Source: an uncultured Myxococcales bacterium
GTDB taxonomy: Bacteria; Myxococcota_A; UBA9042
Assembly (NCBI GenBank): GCA_903842345.1
Contig: CAIMLR010000004.1
Coordinates: 1 to 64,000, forward strand
Direction: 5' to 3'
DNA: 64,000 bases
Both the position numbers and the translations under genes were made by a program. Shown here in pieces: positions 43,606 through 52,899 of the stretch. Position 1 is the stretch's first letter, and every line of letters starts with the position of its first letter. The notes below the pieces were generated by a model. It saw only the letters and a program-made list of their open reading frames with translations. It had not been told where the DNA came from and did not search any database.

Positions 43606-45834
43606 GTGGTCCGGATGCGTCACATGCTTGCGATTGGACTGCTGGCGAGCTGTTGCTTCCTGGCGCTGCCGGTCCATGCGGACAGTTGGCACAAGCTGCA
43701 CGCCGCGGTGCAGCGCTGGCGGGTCGCCGATCTTGACGGTTTGCCAAGTGAACTCGCGGAGATCCAGAAAACGACAAAGGAGCCGGACGTCGCGGCGATC
43801 GCGGCTTTTGTGCGCGCGCGTGCGTTGGCGCGGCTGGGCAAGGGCGAAGCGGCGGCGAGTGCGTTTGAGCAGGCTTCCGCGATTCGCAGCGTGCTTCCAC
43901 AGGCTTGGCGTTGGGCGGAAGTGGAGGTGCTCCTTGCGCGCGGCAAGCCGAGCGCGGCGCTGGACGCCTTGGACAAGCTGCGGCGCGACTTTGAGGAGTT
44001 CCGCTGGTCGGCGGCCGATTTGCTCTTCAGCCGCCTGTGGGAGCGCGTGAGTCCGGGCGACCAGACTGCCGCGATTGCGCAAACGCTGTATGCCAAGTCG
44101 CAACTGAACCTGCCGCGCGATGAGCTGCTCGCCAGGGCGGCGCGGAACACGGCCATCAACCATCCGCAGGATGCGCTGGTGCTGTGGCGCAAGCTGATCC
44201 TGAAGCACCCCGAGAGCGCGTTTGTCGACGAGGCGCTGCGATTCGTGCCGGAAGAGGCGCTGTCTGACGTCGAGCAGTACGAGCGGATGGAGCGGCTTTT
44301 CGCCCGGCGCGCCTACGAGCGCTGCCGCGAGGTCGGGCTGAAGCTCTGGCAAAAAGGCGTGCGCAAGAGTGAAGTTGGCTACTACCTGGGCAAGATCGCG
44401 ACGGAGCGGCTGCGGGACGATTATCCGGGTGCGGCAAAGTATCTGGAGGCGGCGATCGGCGATGGTGAACCGCTGGCGCAGCAGGCGCTGACTTCCTACG
44501 CGCTGGTACTGACCAAGCTGGGGCGGCTGGATGATGGTCTCGCCGAGTTCGACAAATGGTTCCAGCGCTATCCAGGCGTGAGCAATGAGAAGCGCGTCGA
44601 CGTCGCCTACGACCGGGCGCGCGCGATGCACGTGGGTGGGCGCTCGCTCGAGGCAGCGGCGTACCTGCAATCCGCGCTGGACCTCGATCGCAAGGGCATC
44701 GACTTCGGCAAATACCTATGGTTTGTCGGCTATTGGCAGCTGCGCGGCGGCGCGTGCGATCTGGCGATCCAGACACTGGACCCGCTGATCGGCGACAAGA
44801 ACCCGCTGGTGGGCGGCAAGGCGCGCTACTGGATGGGCAAATGCCTGGACAAGCTGGGCAAGCGACCTGAAGCAATCGACATGCTGGAGTCCGTGCTGGA
44901 GCGGCATCCGCTGAGCTGGTACAGCGCGCTGGCGGAGGACCTGCTCGTGTCCTGGGGCGAGGACAAACACGTGCCCAAGCTGCCGGATCTGTCCAAGGTG
45001 GCGATCCGCCCGCATGACCCGTTCCTGGGGCTGCACCTGACGCCGGAATTGAAGCGGCTGCGCATCGCCGTCTACCTGGGCGAGCCGGACAGCGCGCGGC
45101 TGGTGCTGGACGCGGTGCGCAAGAAGCTGGTCAAGACGCTGGGCAAGGAGCGGCTGGCGGAACTGGAGCGCGACCTCGCCGACCCGCTGGAGCAGTACGC
45201 GGAGGAGCGCCAGGATGCGATGACGCAGTGGCAGGCGGTGCTGAAGGATCCGCCCAAGAAGGAGACCGTAGACCATTGGCGGGCGATCTACCCGCGGGCG
45301 TATGCGACACATGTGGTGGCGGCGGCGAAGCGGTCGGGCGCGCCGGAGTGGATGATCTACGCGCACATGCTGCAGGAATCGCGCTACAAACCGTGGCTGA
45401 TCTCTGGCGCGCCGGCGTATGGCCTGCTGGAGCTGCTGGACCGGACGGCCGCGCGGCTGGCGACCGACGCGCACGACGACTACCAGCTGTGGATGCTGAT
45501 GACGCCGCAGTACAACGTCCGCTGGGGCGGGCAATACCTGGGCGCGCTGTACAAGAAGTTCGGCGAGCAACTGCCGTTCGCGATCGCCAGCTACAACGGC
45601 GGGCCGATGCTGATGGAGCACCATCTGCGGCAGTCCCGGGATCGCCATTTGGCGCTGGACGAGATGATTGACGACATTGGCCCGCACGAGTCGCGCAACT
45701 ACGTCCGCATGGTCGTGGGCCATTTTCTGCGGTACCTGGCGATCTACGAGACGCCCGAGCGCGCCAAGCAGTACCGCGCGCAGCTCTTGCCGCAGCAGTG
45801 GCAGGCGACTTGGCTGCGCGAACCGAGCTACTGA
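43606..45834 (+). CDS. Soluble lytic transglycosylase with TPR-rich N-terminal region
   Basis: A 742-residue periplasmic protein (GTG start 5 bases after GAGGAG; signal peptide ending VHA). Residues about 25-480 are TPR-like helical repeats (YLGKIATERL, then ALTSYALVLTKLGRLDDGLAEFDKW), as in the superhelix of Slt70. The C-terminal SLT domain carries HMLQESRYKP (catalytic Glu591), GAPAYGLLELLDRTA and ASYNGGP. The motif GLLELLDRTA replaces the usual GLMQLMPxTA, an unusual substitution next to the active site. It cleaves glycan strands to 1,6-anhydromuropeptides in the family; retained activity is likely but not certain. Confidence 0.9.
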   Translation: MVRMRHMLAIGLLASCCFLALPVHADSWHKLHAAVQRWRVADLDGLPSELAEIQKTTKEPDVAAIAAFVRARALARLGKGEAAASAFEQASAIRSVLPQAWRWAEVEVLLARGKPSAALDALDKLRRDFEEFRWSAADLLFSRLWERVSPGDQTAAIAQTLYAKSQLNLPRDELLARAARNTAINHPQDALVLWRKLILKHPESAFVDEALRFVPEEALSDVEQYERMERLFARRAYERCREVGLKLWQKGVRKSEVGYYLGKIATERLRDDYPGAAKYLEAAIGDGEPLAQQALTSYALVLTKLGRLDDGLAEFDKWFQRYPGVSNEKRVDVAYDRARAMHVGGRSLEAAAYLQSALDLDRKGIDFGKYLWFVGYWQLRGGACDLAIQTLDPLIGDKNPLVGGKARYWMGKCLDKLGKRPEAIDMLESVLERHPLSWYSALAEDLLVSWGEDKHVPKLPDLSKVAIRPHDPFLGLHLTPELKRLRIAVYLGEPDSARLVLDAVRKKLVKTLGKERLAELERDLADPLEQYAEERQDAMTQWQAVLKDPPKKETVDHWRAIYPRAYATHVVAAAKRSGAPEWMIYAHMLQESRYKPWLISGAPAYGLLELLDRTAARLATDAHDDYQLWMLMTPQYNVRWGGQYLGALYKKFGEQLPFAIASYNGGPMLMEHHLRQSRDRHLALDEMIDDIGPHESRNYVRMVVGHFLRYLAIYETPERAKQYRAQLLPQQWQATWLREPSY

Positions 45835-45912
45835 GCCAAAATTCTCCGCGCCAACTTTTTGCCCTGCGCAAGTTGCGCCGCGTGCTTACCTATAAGCCCG
45901 AGGAGGTGTTGG

Positions 45913-46563
45913 ATGCGCAAGAATTGGATTTACCTGACGATGATGGCGGTTTCACTCAGTGCTTGCGGCGGCGCAAGCCCGCAGGTGGAGGAGGCGACCG
46001 AGGAGAAGCATCTGGCTGAAGCCAGCCAGGAGCGGAAAGAGGCGCGGATCGACAAAGCGCAGTATGACCCGAACGCCGAGCGGCTCACCCAGATTGGCTC
46101 TGCGGGCGCGGCAGGCACGGAAGGTGCGTCGGGCATCCTCGTGACGGTCAATCCGACTGCGAGCCACCTGGCCGACGCTGAGGCCCACGCGCGCCACGCC
46201 CGGCAGCACGTGGAGGCCGCGATCAAGTTGGAGAAGTTCGAGGACGCCGCGTGTGTGGGCATCCCGCCGAACGACCGGCTCAGTTGCCCGACGCTGCTCA
46301 GCGACGCGATGGTCACGCTCGTCAATGGCGTGCGCCTGCACACGGGGCCCAAGCGCTTGCCGCAGGTGCTGGCGTTCATGCGCTGCCATCTGGCTTTCGC
46401 CCACGCCCATGGGTACACGGATGAATCGCTGTGCCCGTTTGCGATCAAGGGCGTCGTCGCCAATCCAGCGGCGGACCAGACGGGCGTGGAATTGACGAGC
46501 ACGGATCCGGCGGCGGTCCGCGCGCTGCACGACCTGATCCTCGTGCCGTTCCACGGTCTGTAG
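45913..46563 (+). CDS. Small lipoprotein of unknown function
   Basis: A 216-residue lipoprotein with an almost perfect AGGAGGTG ribosome binding site and lipobox SLSAC. After a charged helical stretch (about residues 25-65) the domain has four further cysteines (CVGIPPNDRLSC, RCHLAF, LCPFAIKG), probably forming disulfides, and several His. No family is recognised. It is 78 bases downstream of the transglycosylase gene and converges with nadB. Confidence 0.72.
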   Translation: MRKNWIYLTMMAVSLSACGGASPQVEEATEEKHLAEASQERKEARIDKAQYDPNAERLTQIGSAGAAGTEGASGILVTVNPTASHLADAEAHARHARQHVEAAIKLEKFEDAACVGIPPNDRLSCPTLLSDAMVTLVNGVRLHTGPKRLPQVLAFMRCHLAFAHAHGYTDESLCPFAIKGVVANPAADQTGVELTSTDPAAVRALHDLILVPFHGL

Positions 46564-46566
46564 CGG

Positions 46567-48201
46567 CTATTCCGACGGCGAGCGCTGGCGAACGGTGTCG
46601 TGCAGCCAGTTCTCGTCGTCCGTTTCCGGGTAGTCGGCGCTCCAGTGCAGCCCGCGCGACTCCTGCCGCGACAGCGCGCTCTCGACGATGAGCAGCGCGA
46701 CGGCCGTGATGTTGCGCAGCTCCACCAGGTCCGGCGTCAGGTGAAAACGCCAGTAATCCTCGCGCACTTCCTGCTCAATCAGCCGCAAGCGCCGTTGCGC
46801 CCGCAGCAGGCGGCGATTCGTGCGCACGATGCCCACGTAGTTCCACATCAGCTGGCGAATTTCCGCCCAGCTCTGTTTCACCACGACGATCTCGTCGGCG
46901 TCGCCTGCGCTACCCGTGTCCCACTCGGGCAGATCCAGCCCCGCGTCGTCCACCGGCTGCGCCAGCCACTCGCGCGTCTGCCGCGCCGCACTTTCCGCGT
47001 ACACGACGCCTTCCAGCAGCGAATTGGACGCCAGCCGGTTCGCCCCGTGCAGCCCCGTGCACGAGACTTCGCCAATCGCCAGCAGGCGATCGATGTTGGT
47101 CTGGCCGTGCATGTCGACCTGCACGCCTCCACATTGGTAGTGCGCCGCGGGCACGACCGGAATCGGCTGCGTGCGAATGTCGATGCCAAGGCTCAGGCAG
47201 GTCGCGAAGATGGTCGGGAAACGCTCTTCCAGGAACTTCGCCGGCAGGTGCGTCATGTCCAGGAACACGCTGTCGGCGCCGGAGAGCGAAAGCTCCGTGT
47301 CAATCGCGCGCGCCACCACATCGCGCGGGGCCAAATCGCGCAGCGGGTGGTAGCGCTCCATGAACGCCTCGCCGGACGTGTTGCGCAACAAGCCGCCCTC
47401 GCCGCGCAAGGCTTCTGAGATCAGGAAGTTCTTGACCGTCGGATGGAACAGGCAGGTCGGATGGAACTGGAAGAACTCCATGTTCGCCACGCGCGCGCCC
47501 GCCCGCCAGGCCATCGCCAAGCCATCGCCTGTCGCGACGTCCGGATTGGTCGTGTAGCGGTAGACTTTGCCCGCGCCGCCCGTCGCCAGACACACGACCT
47601 GCGCCGCCACGGACACCACGTGCCGCGCGCGCGTGTCCAGCACGTACGCCCCCAGCACGCGATCGCCCTTGCCGCCCGGATGACAATCCCGTCGCCCCTT
47701 GGAGATCCGCCCGCGCGTCAGCAAATCGACCGCGAGGTGCTGCTCCAGGATGCGGATGTTCGGATGGCGGCGGAGCTTGGCCACCAACGCGAGCTCAATC
47801 GCCTCACCGGTGGAATCCGCGTGGTGGACGACGCGCCGCACGCTGTGGCCGCCTTCACGCGCCAGCAGCAGATCGCCTTCCGGACCGCGATCGAAATCGA
47901 CGCCGAGCTCGATCAGGCGGGCAATCGCCGCCGGACCGTGTTCAACAATCATCTCCACAACATCGCGCCGACACAGCCCCGCACCGGCAGTCAGCGTGTC
48001 CTGCACGTGCGTCGGGAAGCTGTCCGACTGGGGATCAAGCACTGCGGCGATGCCGCCCTGCGCCCAAGCCGTGTTGGCATCGCCCAGACCGCGCTTTGTC
48101 ACGAGCAGGACCGAGGCAAATTCCGCCACATGGAGCGCATAGCTGAGACCAGCGATGCCCGACCCGATAACCAGTACGTCAGCTTTGTGCAGGGTGTCCA
48201 T
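46567..48201 (-). CDS. nadB: L-aspartate oxidase NadB
   Basis: A 544-residue flavoprotein that oxidises L-aspartate to iminoaspartate, the first step of de novo NAD synthesis. VIGSGIAGLSYAL near residue 10 is the FAD-binding glycine motif. NTAWAQGGIA, the REGGHS motif, HPTCLFHP with ALRGEGG, LDMTHL, and TGLHGANRLASNSLLEG are all diagnostic of NadB over succinate dehydrogenase. The ATG at 48201 opens directly on the FAD motif. It is divergent from recQ. nadA and nadC are not in the window. Confidence 0.95.
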   Translation of the reverse strand: MDTLHKADVLVIGSGIAGLSYALHVAEFASVLLVTKRGLGDANTAWAQGGIAAVLDPQSDSFPTHVQDTLTAGAGLCRRDVVEMIVEHGPAAIARLIELGVDFDRGPEGDLLLAREGGHSVRRVVHHADSTGEAIELALVAKLRRHPNIRILEQHLAVDLLTRGRISKGRRDCHPGGKGDRVLGAYVLDTRARHVVSVAAQVVCLATGGAGKVYRYTTNPDVATGDGLAMAWRAGARVANMEFFQFHPTCLFHPTVKNFLISEALRGEGGLLRNTSGEAFMERYHPLRDLAPRDVVARAIDTELSLSGADSVFLDMTHLPAKFLEERFPTIFATCLSLGIDIRTQPIPVVPAAHYQCGGVQVDMHGQTNIDRLLAIGEVSCTGLHGANRLASNSLLEGVVYAESAARQTREWLAQPVDDAGLDLPEWDTGSAGDADEIVVVKQSWAEIRQLMWNYVGIVRTNRRLLRAQRRLRLIEQEVREDYWRFHLTPDLVELRNITAVALLIVESALSRQESRGLHWSADYPETDDENWLHDTVRQRSPSE

Positions 48202-48286
48202 GGCCGCGCAGTGTAGCAGGCGCGGCAAAAACCGCGAATCGCCGAACATCGGTTGGCGCGATTCTTTGCCGCCTGAGACGAAAACG

Positions 48287-50386
48287 ATGCTTGCAGTCCC
48301 ACCCCAGATGCGCTCCACTCCCGCGGCCATGACCCTGCTTGCCCTGCCCGATCTCGATGCCATCCTCCACGACCGCTTCCACCTGGAGCGCTTTCGCCCG
48401 CACCAGCGCGAGGTGTGCGAGGCCGTGACGCGCGGCGAGGATTCCCTGCTGGTGATGCCCACGGGCGGCGGCAAGTCGCTGTGCTACCAGCTGCCGGGCA
48501 TCGCGCGGCAGATGCAGGTCCCGGGGCGCGGCGGCGTGCTCGTGATCAGCCCGCTCATCGCGCTCATGGAAGATCAGTGCCAGAAACTGCTGGCCAACGG
48601 GATCGCCGCCGACCGCATCCATTCAGGCCGCGCCCGCAGCGACTCGCAGAATGCGCTGAAACGCTGGCTGGACGGCGAGCTGGAGTTCCTGATCCTCGCG
48701 CCCGAACGTCTGCGCGTGCCGGGCTTTGTGCCGCGGCTGATGCAGCGGCCGCCCAACCTCATCGCGGTGGACGAAGCGCATTGCATTTCCATGTGGGGCC
48801 ACGATTTTCGCCCCGACTACCGCCTGCTGGGCGAGCGTCTGCCGGAACTGCGCGCCGCGGGCACGCCGACGATCGCGCTGACGGCGACGGCGACGGTGCG
48901 GGTCCAGAATGACATCGTCGCGCAACTGGGTATTCCGGATGCCAATCGCTTCATCCGCGGGTTCCGCCGGGACAACCTCGCTGTGGAGATGGTGGACATG
49001 GCGCCCGGCGCACGCATGGAAAAAGTCGCGGAGATCCTGCGGGATCCAGCGCGGCGACCGGCGATTGCGTACGTGCCGAGCCGCGTGAAAGTCGACGAGC
49101 TTGTGGCGATCCTGGCCAAGGACGTGAAGGCCGATGGCTACCACGCCGGCATGAGCGCGGATCGCCGCGGGCAGGTGCAGGACAAGTTCCAGGAAGGCAA
49201 GCTGGACGTCGTGGTCGCGACCGTGGCGTTTGGCATGGGCGTGGACAAAGCGGATATCCGCACGGTCGTACACCTCGGGTTGCCGGGATCGATTGAAAGC
49301 TACTACCAGGAGATCGGCCGCGCGGGCCGCGATGGTCAGGAAGCGTACGCAATCACGCTGTGGAGCAGCGCAGATCGCCACTTGCACACACACTTTTTTG
49401 ACCGCGCCTACCCGCCACTGAACGTGCTGGAGAAGCTGCGCGAGCAGATTCCCGCCGAGGGTGTGGAGCGCGATACGCTGTTGCGGCGCAGCGGCCTGGA
49501 CTTGCAGGTCGCGGAGGCCGCGCTGGAAAAGCTGTGGGGCCAACAGTCCGTCACGCTGGATCTGGACGACGTGGTGCGCCCGCGGCCAGAGACGACGAAC
49601 TGGTCGGTCGCGTACACCAAGCAGCGGCTGCACCGCGAGGCGCAAATCGGCGAAGTGTTTACGTTTGCCCGCGCGACGGGATGCCGCATGCAGGCGCTGA
49701 TCCGCTATTTTGGCGATCATGGCGACGCGAAGACCACGTGCGGGCGCTGCGATCACTGCGCGCCGGAAGCGTCCGTCGTGCGGCGTTCACGCGGTCCGGA
49801 CGGCATGGAGCGGCGGCTGTTGGCGCGCATCCTCGCGGCCGTGCCGCGCCGGGCGATGGGAACGGCCAAGCTGCACCGCGAGGAGTTTGGGGAAGTGCTG
49901 GATCGCAAGCTGTTTGACCGGCTGCTGGCGGCGCTGGATCGCGCAGGGCTCGTGGAGCTGAGCGAGGACGCGTTTGAGAACCAGACGGGCCAGACGATTC
50001 GCTACGCGACCGTCAAGCTGACGCCCGGGGCGCAGACGGAAGGCGAGGATTGGCTCGGAGACGTGCTGATTGAGGCGGAGCACAAGGAGTCGGCGGCGCT
50101 CGCGCGCAAGGCCAAGCCGGTGCGCCGCGTGAAGACGGCGGCAGTGATGCACGGCGATGCGGACCCGGCGGTCATCGATCGGCTCAAGACCTGGCGGCTG
50201 GGTCGCGCGCGGGCCCAAGGCGTGCCGGCGTTTGTGATCCTGCGCGATGCGACGCTGTTGGAGATCGCGGCCGCGTTGCCGCAGACGCTGGCGGCGCTGA
50301 TGGCGGTGCCGGGGATTGGCGCGCAAAAGGCCGCGACGTACGGCCCGGAGCTGCTCGCAGAAGTGAGGATGGCCAGTGGCGCGTGA
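48287..50386 (+). CDS. recQ: RecQ-family ATP-dependent DNA helicase
   Basis: About 699 residues (start uncertain among ATGs at 48287, 48308 and 48329; none has a strong ribosome binding site). Walker A MPTGGGKS (Lys63), DEAH box (162-165), and the SF2 motif VI region YYQEIGRAGRDGQ are intact. A four-cysteine zinc site (CGRCDHC from Cys485) and a winged-helix follow, then an HRDC domain near the C-terminus (LRDATLLEIAAALP). It unwinds DNA 3' to 5' for recombination and fork repair. Its 3' end overlaps the murB start by 11 bases. Confidence 0.93.
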   Translation: MLAVPPQMRSTPAAMTLLALPDLDAILHDRFHLERFRPHQREVCEAVTRGEDSLLVMPTGGGKSLCYQLPGIARQMQVPGRGGVLVISPLIALMEDQCQKLLANGIAADRIHSGRARSDSQNALKRWLDGELEFLILAPERLRVPGFVPRLMQRPPNLIAVDEAHCISMWGHDFRPDYRLLGERLPELRAAGTPTIALTATATVRVQNDIVAQLGIPDANRFIRGFRRDNLAVEMVDMAPGARMEKVAEILRDPARRPAIAYVPSRVKVDELVAILAKDVKADGYHAGMSADRRGQVQDKFQEGKLDVVVATVAFGMGVDKADIRTVVHLGLPGSIESYYQEIGRAGRDGQEAYAITLWSSADRHLHTHFFDRAYPPLNVLEKLREQIPAEGVERDTLLRRSGLDLQVAEAALEKLWGQQSVTLDLDDVVRPRPETTNWSVAYTKQRLHREAQIGEVFTFARATGCRMQALIRYFGDHGDAKTTCGRCDHCAPEASVVRRSRGPDGMERRLLARILAAVPRRAMGTAKLHREEFGEVLDRKLFDRLLAALDRAGLVELSEDAFENQTGQTIRYATVKLTPGAQTEGEDWLGDVLIEAEHKESAALARKAKPVRRVKTAAVMHGDADPAVIDRLKTWRLGRARAQGVPAFVILRDATLLEIAAALPQTLAALMAVPGIGAQKAATYGPELLAEVRMASGA

Positions 50387-51434
50387 CGGCCTGCAGGCGA
50401 ACGTTGTGCTCAGCGGCCTGACGACGCTGGGCGTGGGCGGGCCGGCGCGCTGGCTGCTGCCTTGGCGTTCCGTGGCGGAACTGCGCGATGGGCTTGCCTT
50501 TGCCGCTGAACAGCGCTGCCCGTGGTGGCTGCTGGGCGGCGGGAGCAACGTGATTGTCGCGGATGCCGGGCTGCCCGGACTTGTCCTGCAGCCGACGGGA
50601 CGCGGCCTGGAAGCTCTCGCGCCGGACGCAGCGACGCAGGTGATCGCGGCCGACGCGGGCGTGCCGTGGGACGCGCTTGTGGCGTGGACGGTGGCGCGCG
50701 GCTTGGGCGGCATCGAGTGCCTGTCAGGCATCCCGGGCCTTGTCGGTTCCGCGCCGATCCAGAACATCGGCGCGTACGGCCAGGAGGTCGGCGACGTCGT
50801 GGATCGCGTGGAAGTGCTCGACACGACGGACGGCAGCGTGAGCGAGTGGCGCGCCGGGAACTGCGCCTTTGGCTACCGCGACAGCGTCTGGAAGCGCACG
50901 CCCGGCCGCTGGATTGTCACGCGCGTCTGGCTGCGGCTGGCGGTCAATGGCGTGCCGTGCTGCAAGTACGCTCAGGTTGCGGAGGCGACACGCACGCTGG
51001 CCCTGCCCGATGGCGCAATCGGGCTGCAAACCGTGCGCGACGCGGTCCTGGCCCTGCGGCGCGCCAAAGGCATGGTCGTTGATGCCGCGGATCCGGACAG
51101 CCGCAGCGCCGGCTCCTTCTTCGTCAATCCCCTCGTCGATCGCGCAACGGCCGACGCGGTGCGTCTGCGTTTGGCGGGCGCGGGGACGATGCCCGCGTGG
51201 CCCGCTGGCGACCGTGTAAAACTCTCCGCGGCCTGGCTCATTGAACACAGCGGCATGGCGCGCGGGTTCGGGACCGGACGCGTCGGCTTGTCGCGCAAGC
51301 ACACGCTCGCGCTCGTCAACCGCGGCAATGCGTCAGCAGCCGATGTCCTGGCCTTTGCGGAGGAAGTCGCCACGCGCGTGGCAGCGGCGTCGGGTGTGCA
51401 TCTGGAGCGCGAGCCCGTATTGCTGGGCTTCTGA
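50376..51434 (+). CDS. murB: UDP-N-acetylenolpyruvoylglucosamine reductase MurB
   Basis: A 352-residue FAD enzyme that completes UDP-MurNAc synthesis in the cytoplasm. The GTG start lies inside the recQ 3' end. LLGGGSNVIVAD (FAD binding, near residue 52), GLVGSAPIQNIGAYGQE, and RSAGSFFVNP (catalytic Ser) are intact, and EREPVLLGF at the C-terminus holds the catalytic Glu. The layout is type I MurB, as in E. coli. It converges with the beta-barrel/thioredoxin gene, with 3 bases between the stops. Confidence 0.95.
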   Translation: MARDGLQANVVLSGLTTLGVGGPARWLLPWRSVAELRDGLAFAAEQRCPWWLLGGGSNVIVADAGLPGLVLQPTGRGLEALAPDAATQVIAADAGVPWDALVAWTVARGLGGIECLSGIPGLVGSAPIQNIGAYGQEVGDVVDRVEVLDTTDGSVSEWRAGNCAFGYRDSVWKRTPGRWIVTRVWLRLAVNGVPCCKYAQVAEATRTLALPDGAIGLQTVRDAVLALRRAKGMVVDAADPDSRSAGSFFVNPLVDRATADAVRLRLAGAGTMPAWPAGDRVKLSAAWLIEHSGMARGFGTGRVGLSRKHTLALVNRGNASAADVLAFAEEVATRVAAASGVHLEREPVLLGF

Positions 51435-51437
51435 ACC

Positions 51438-52880
51438 CTACGGGGCGACTTGCGTCGCGTCAGCCGGAAGGTGCGCGGCGTAGCCAAAACAGTCGTCACC
51501 TTGCAGGCGCACGATCAGCTTGCCCTCGCGGTCATACACGTCCAGCACCGGGATTCCGGGCGCGCCTGGCAGATACTTGGCCCAGTCCTCGGCCTCCCAC
51601 GCGGTCGCATCCACGCGCGCCAGCGCGACGCCCGCCTTGGCCGGCAACTCCTGCTCCAACTTGACACCCAGGCGGCCGCACGGCTCGCACCAGGTCGCCC
51701 AGTAATCGATGAGCGTGTACTTGCCCGGCACCAGTAGCTTGCCGATCTCGGCTGTCGTCGGCGCTTGCCCGCGCTCCGCCACTTTGCCCAAGTCCGCGGT
51801 CTTGGGCGTCGAACTCCACGACCAGTTCAGGCCAAAGAAGAAGCTCGTGTACTGGACCGGCTGCTCGCCGTTGACGAAGCGATAGACCGGAATGCGGGCG
51901 GACGCCGTCACCGACCACGCGTCGTTGTAGCCGATCATGAACGTGGGCGTGACGCTGATGGTGCGCCCGCCGGAATCCTTGTACGGCAGGCGCCCCACGT
52001 CGGCGTTCTCAACAAGCGTCGACTGATTGCGGTAGAGGTATTCGCCGTTGGCCAGGAACAGCAGGCGCTTGGGCACGAAGTAGTTGGCCGCGCCTTCCAG
52101 CACCGGCATGTCGAGGATGTAACGCGCGGAAAGACCCGTCCGGTATTCATCGCCCCAACCGAGGCCATTGGTCGGATCGGCATCCGGCGCCGCAGCGTAG
52201 GTCACCGCCGTGCGATAGCCGCCGGTGAGCGACAGGCCAAAATTCTTCGGCAGATCCAGATGCGCCTCAAGCTCGCCGATGAGCCACCACGCGCCGCGGC
52301 TGATCGACAATTCCTTCACGGTGTTGGACGAATACGCGGCGCGATTGGGAATCACGACGCCAAACGTCGCGAACAGGCGCGGCCACTGAATCGACCCGCT
52401 CAACGGCGCGAGGCCAAATGGCTGCAGCAGGTTCTGGCGGATCCGCACTTCCGAGTCGCCAAAATCGCTGGTATTCAAAGGCTTGGCGTCGCCGCCGTCC
52501 GTGTTCCAGTCGTCATAGCGCAGCCATGCGTACGGCAGAAGCGCGCTGATCCCGGTGCCCCACGGCGCATCCACGCCCGCGCTGAGGCTCGCGAGCTGCA
52601 TCTTCATGCGCATTTCTTTGTAGTTGTACGTGTAGCCCGTCTTGTCCAGCTCGCTCGAGCCGTTGAAGAGCTGATTGGCGCCGGCCGTGCCGTAGATCAC
52701 GCCAATGCGGGCACGCCAGACGTCGCCGGCGCCGCTGTACAAACTGGATGCTACGTCACTGTCTCCCACCGGGAGCGTCGGGTTGCTTCAAGTTGCGCAT
52801 TGGGCAAAGGCGCCCGCGCTACCGAAGAGGATGACGCTTCCGACGAGAACAGCGATCAGGCTGCGAATCGTCAAAGTCAT
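51438..52880 (-). CDS. Candidate selenoprotein: signal peptide, CxxU site, outer-membrane beta-barrel and thioredoxin domain
   Basis: Read from the ATG at 52880 the frame gives a classic 26-residue signal peptide (basic start, hydrophobic core, ending AGAFA) and then Gln-Cys-Ala-Thr followed by TGA at 52788-52790 (codon 31). The frame then stays open for 449 codons. Codons 32-360 look like an outer-membrane beta-barrel: alternating aromatic/polar strands, many Tyr and Trp. Residues about 370-480 are a thioredoxin domain with WCEPC (397-401) and a cis-Pro GIPVLDVY. The region after TGA has no ribosome binding site and no signal of its own, yet a barrel needs one, so read-through as Sec (CATU, a CxxU redox site) is favoured. 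A nonsense mutation or sequence error is the alternative. It lies 19 bases after the thioredoxin-like lipoprotein gene. Confidence 0.6.
52763..52787 (-). promoter_or_regulatory. SECIS-like hairpin right after the in-frame TGA
   Basis: On the minus strand, 12 bases after the TGA, CTCCC and GGGAG form a perfect 5-bp stem around a GGT loop. The loop starts 17 bases after the TGA and its first base is G. Published bacterial SECIS rules ask for a short stem-loop with a G in the first two loop positions and the loop 16-37 bases after UGA; this fits. Such short GC hairpins also arise by chance in GC-rich DNA. Confidence 0.45.
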
Positions 52881-52899
52881 GAAATCCAAGCTGGCAAGT

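Noticed and set aside
51438-52769. Gene starting at the GTG at 52769, without the signal peptide
   Set aside because: This start lacks a ribosome binding site and would leave an outer-membrane barrel with no export signal, while a perfect signal peptide lies in the same frame just upstream of the TGA. Not impossible if the gene is a pseudogene.
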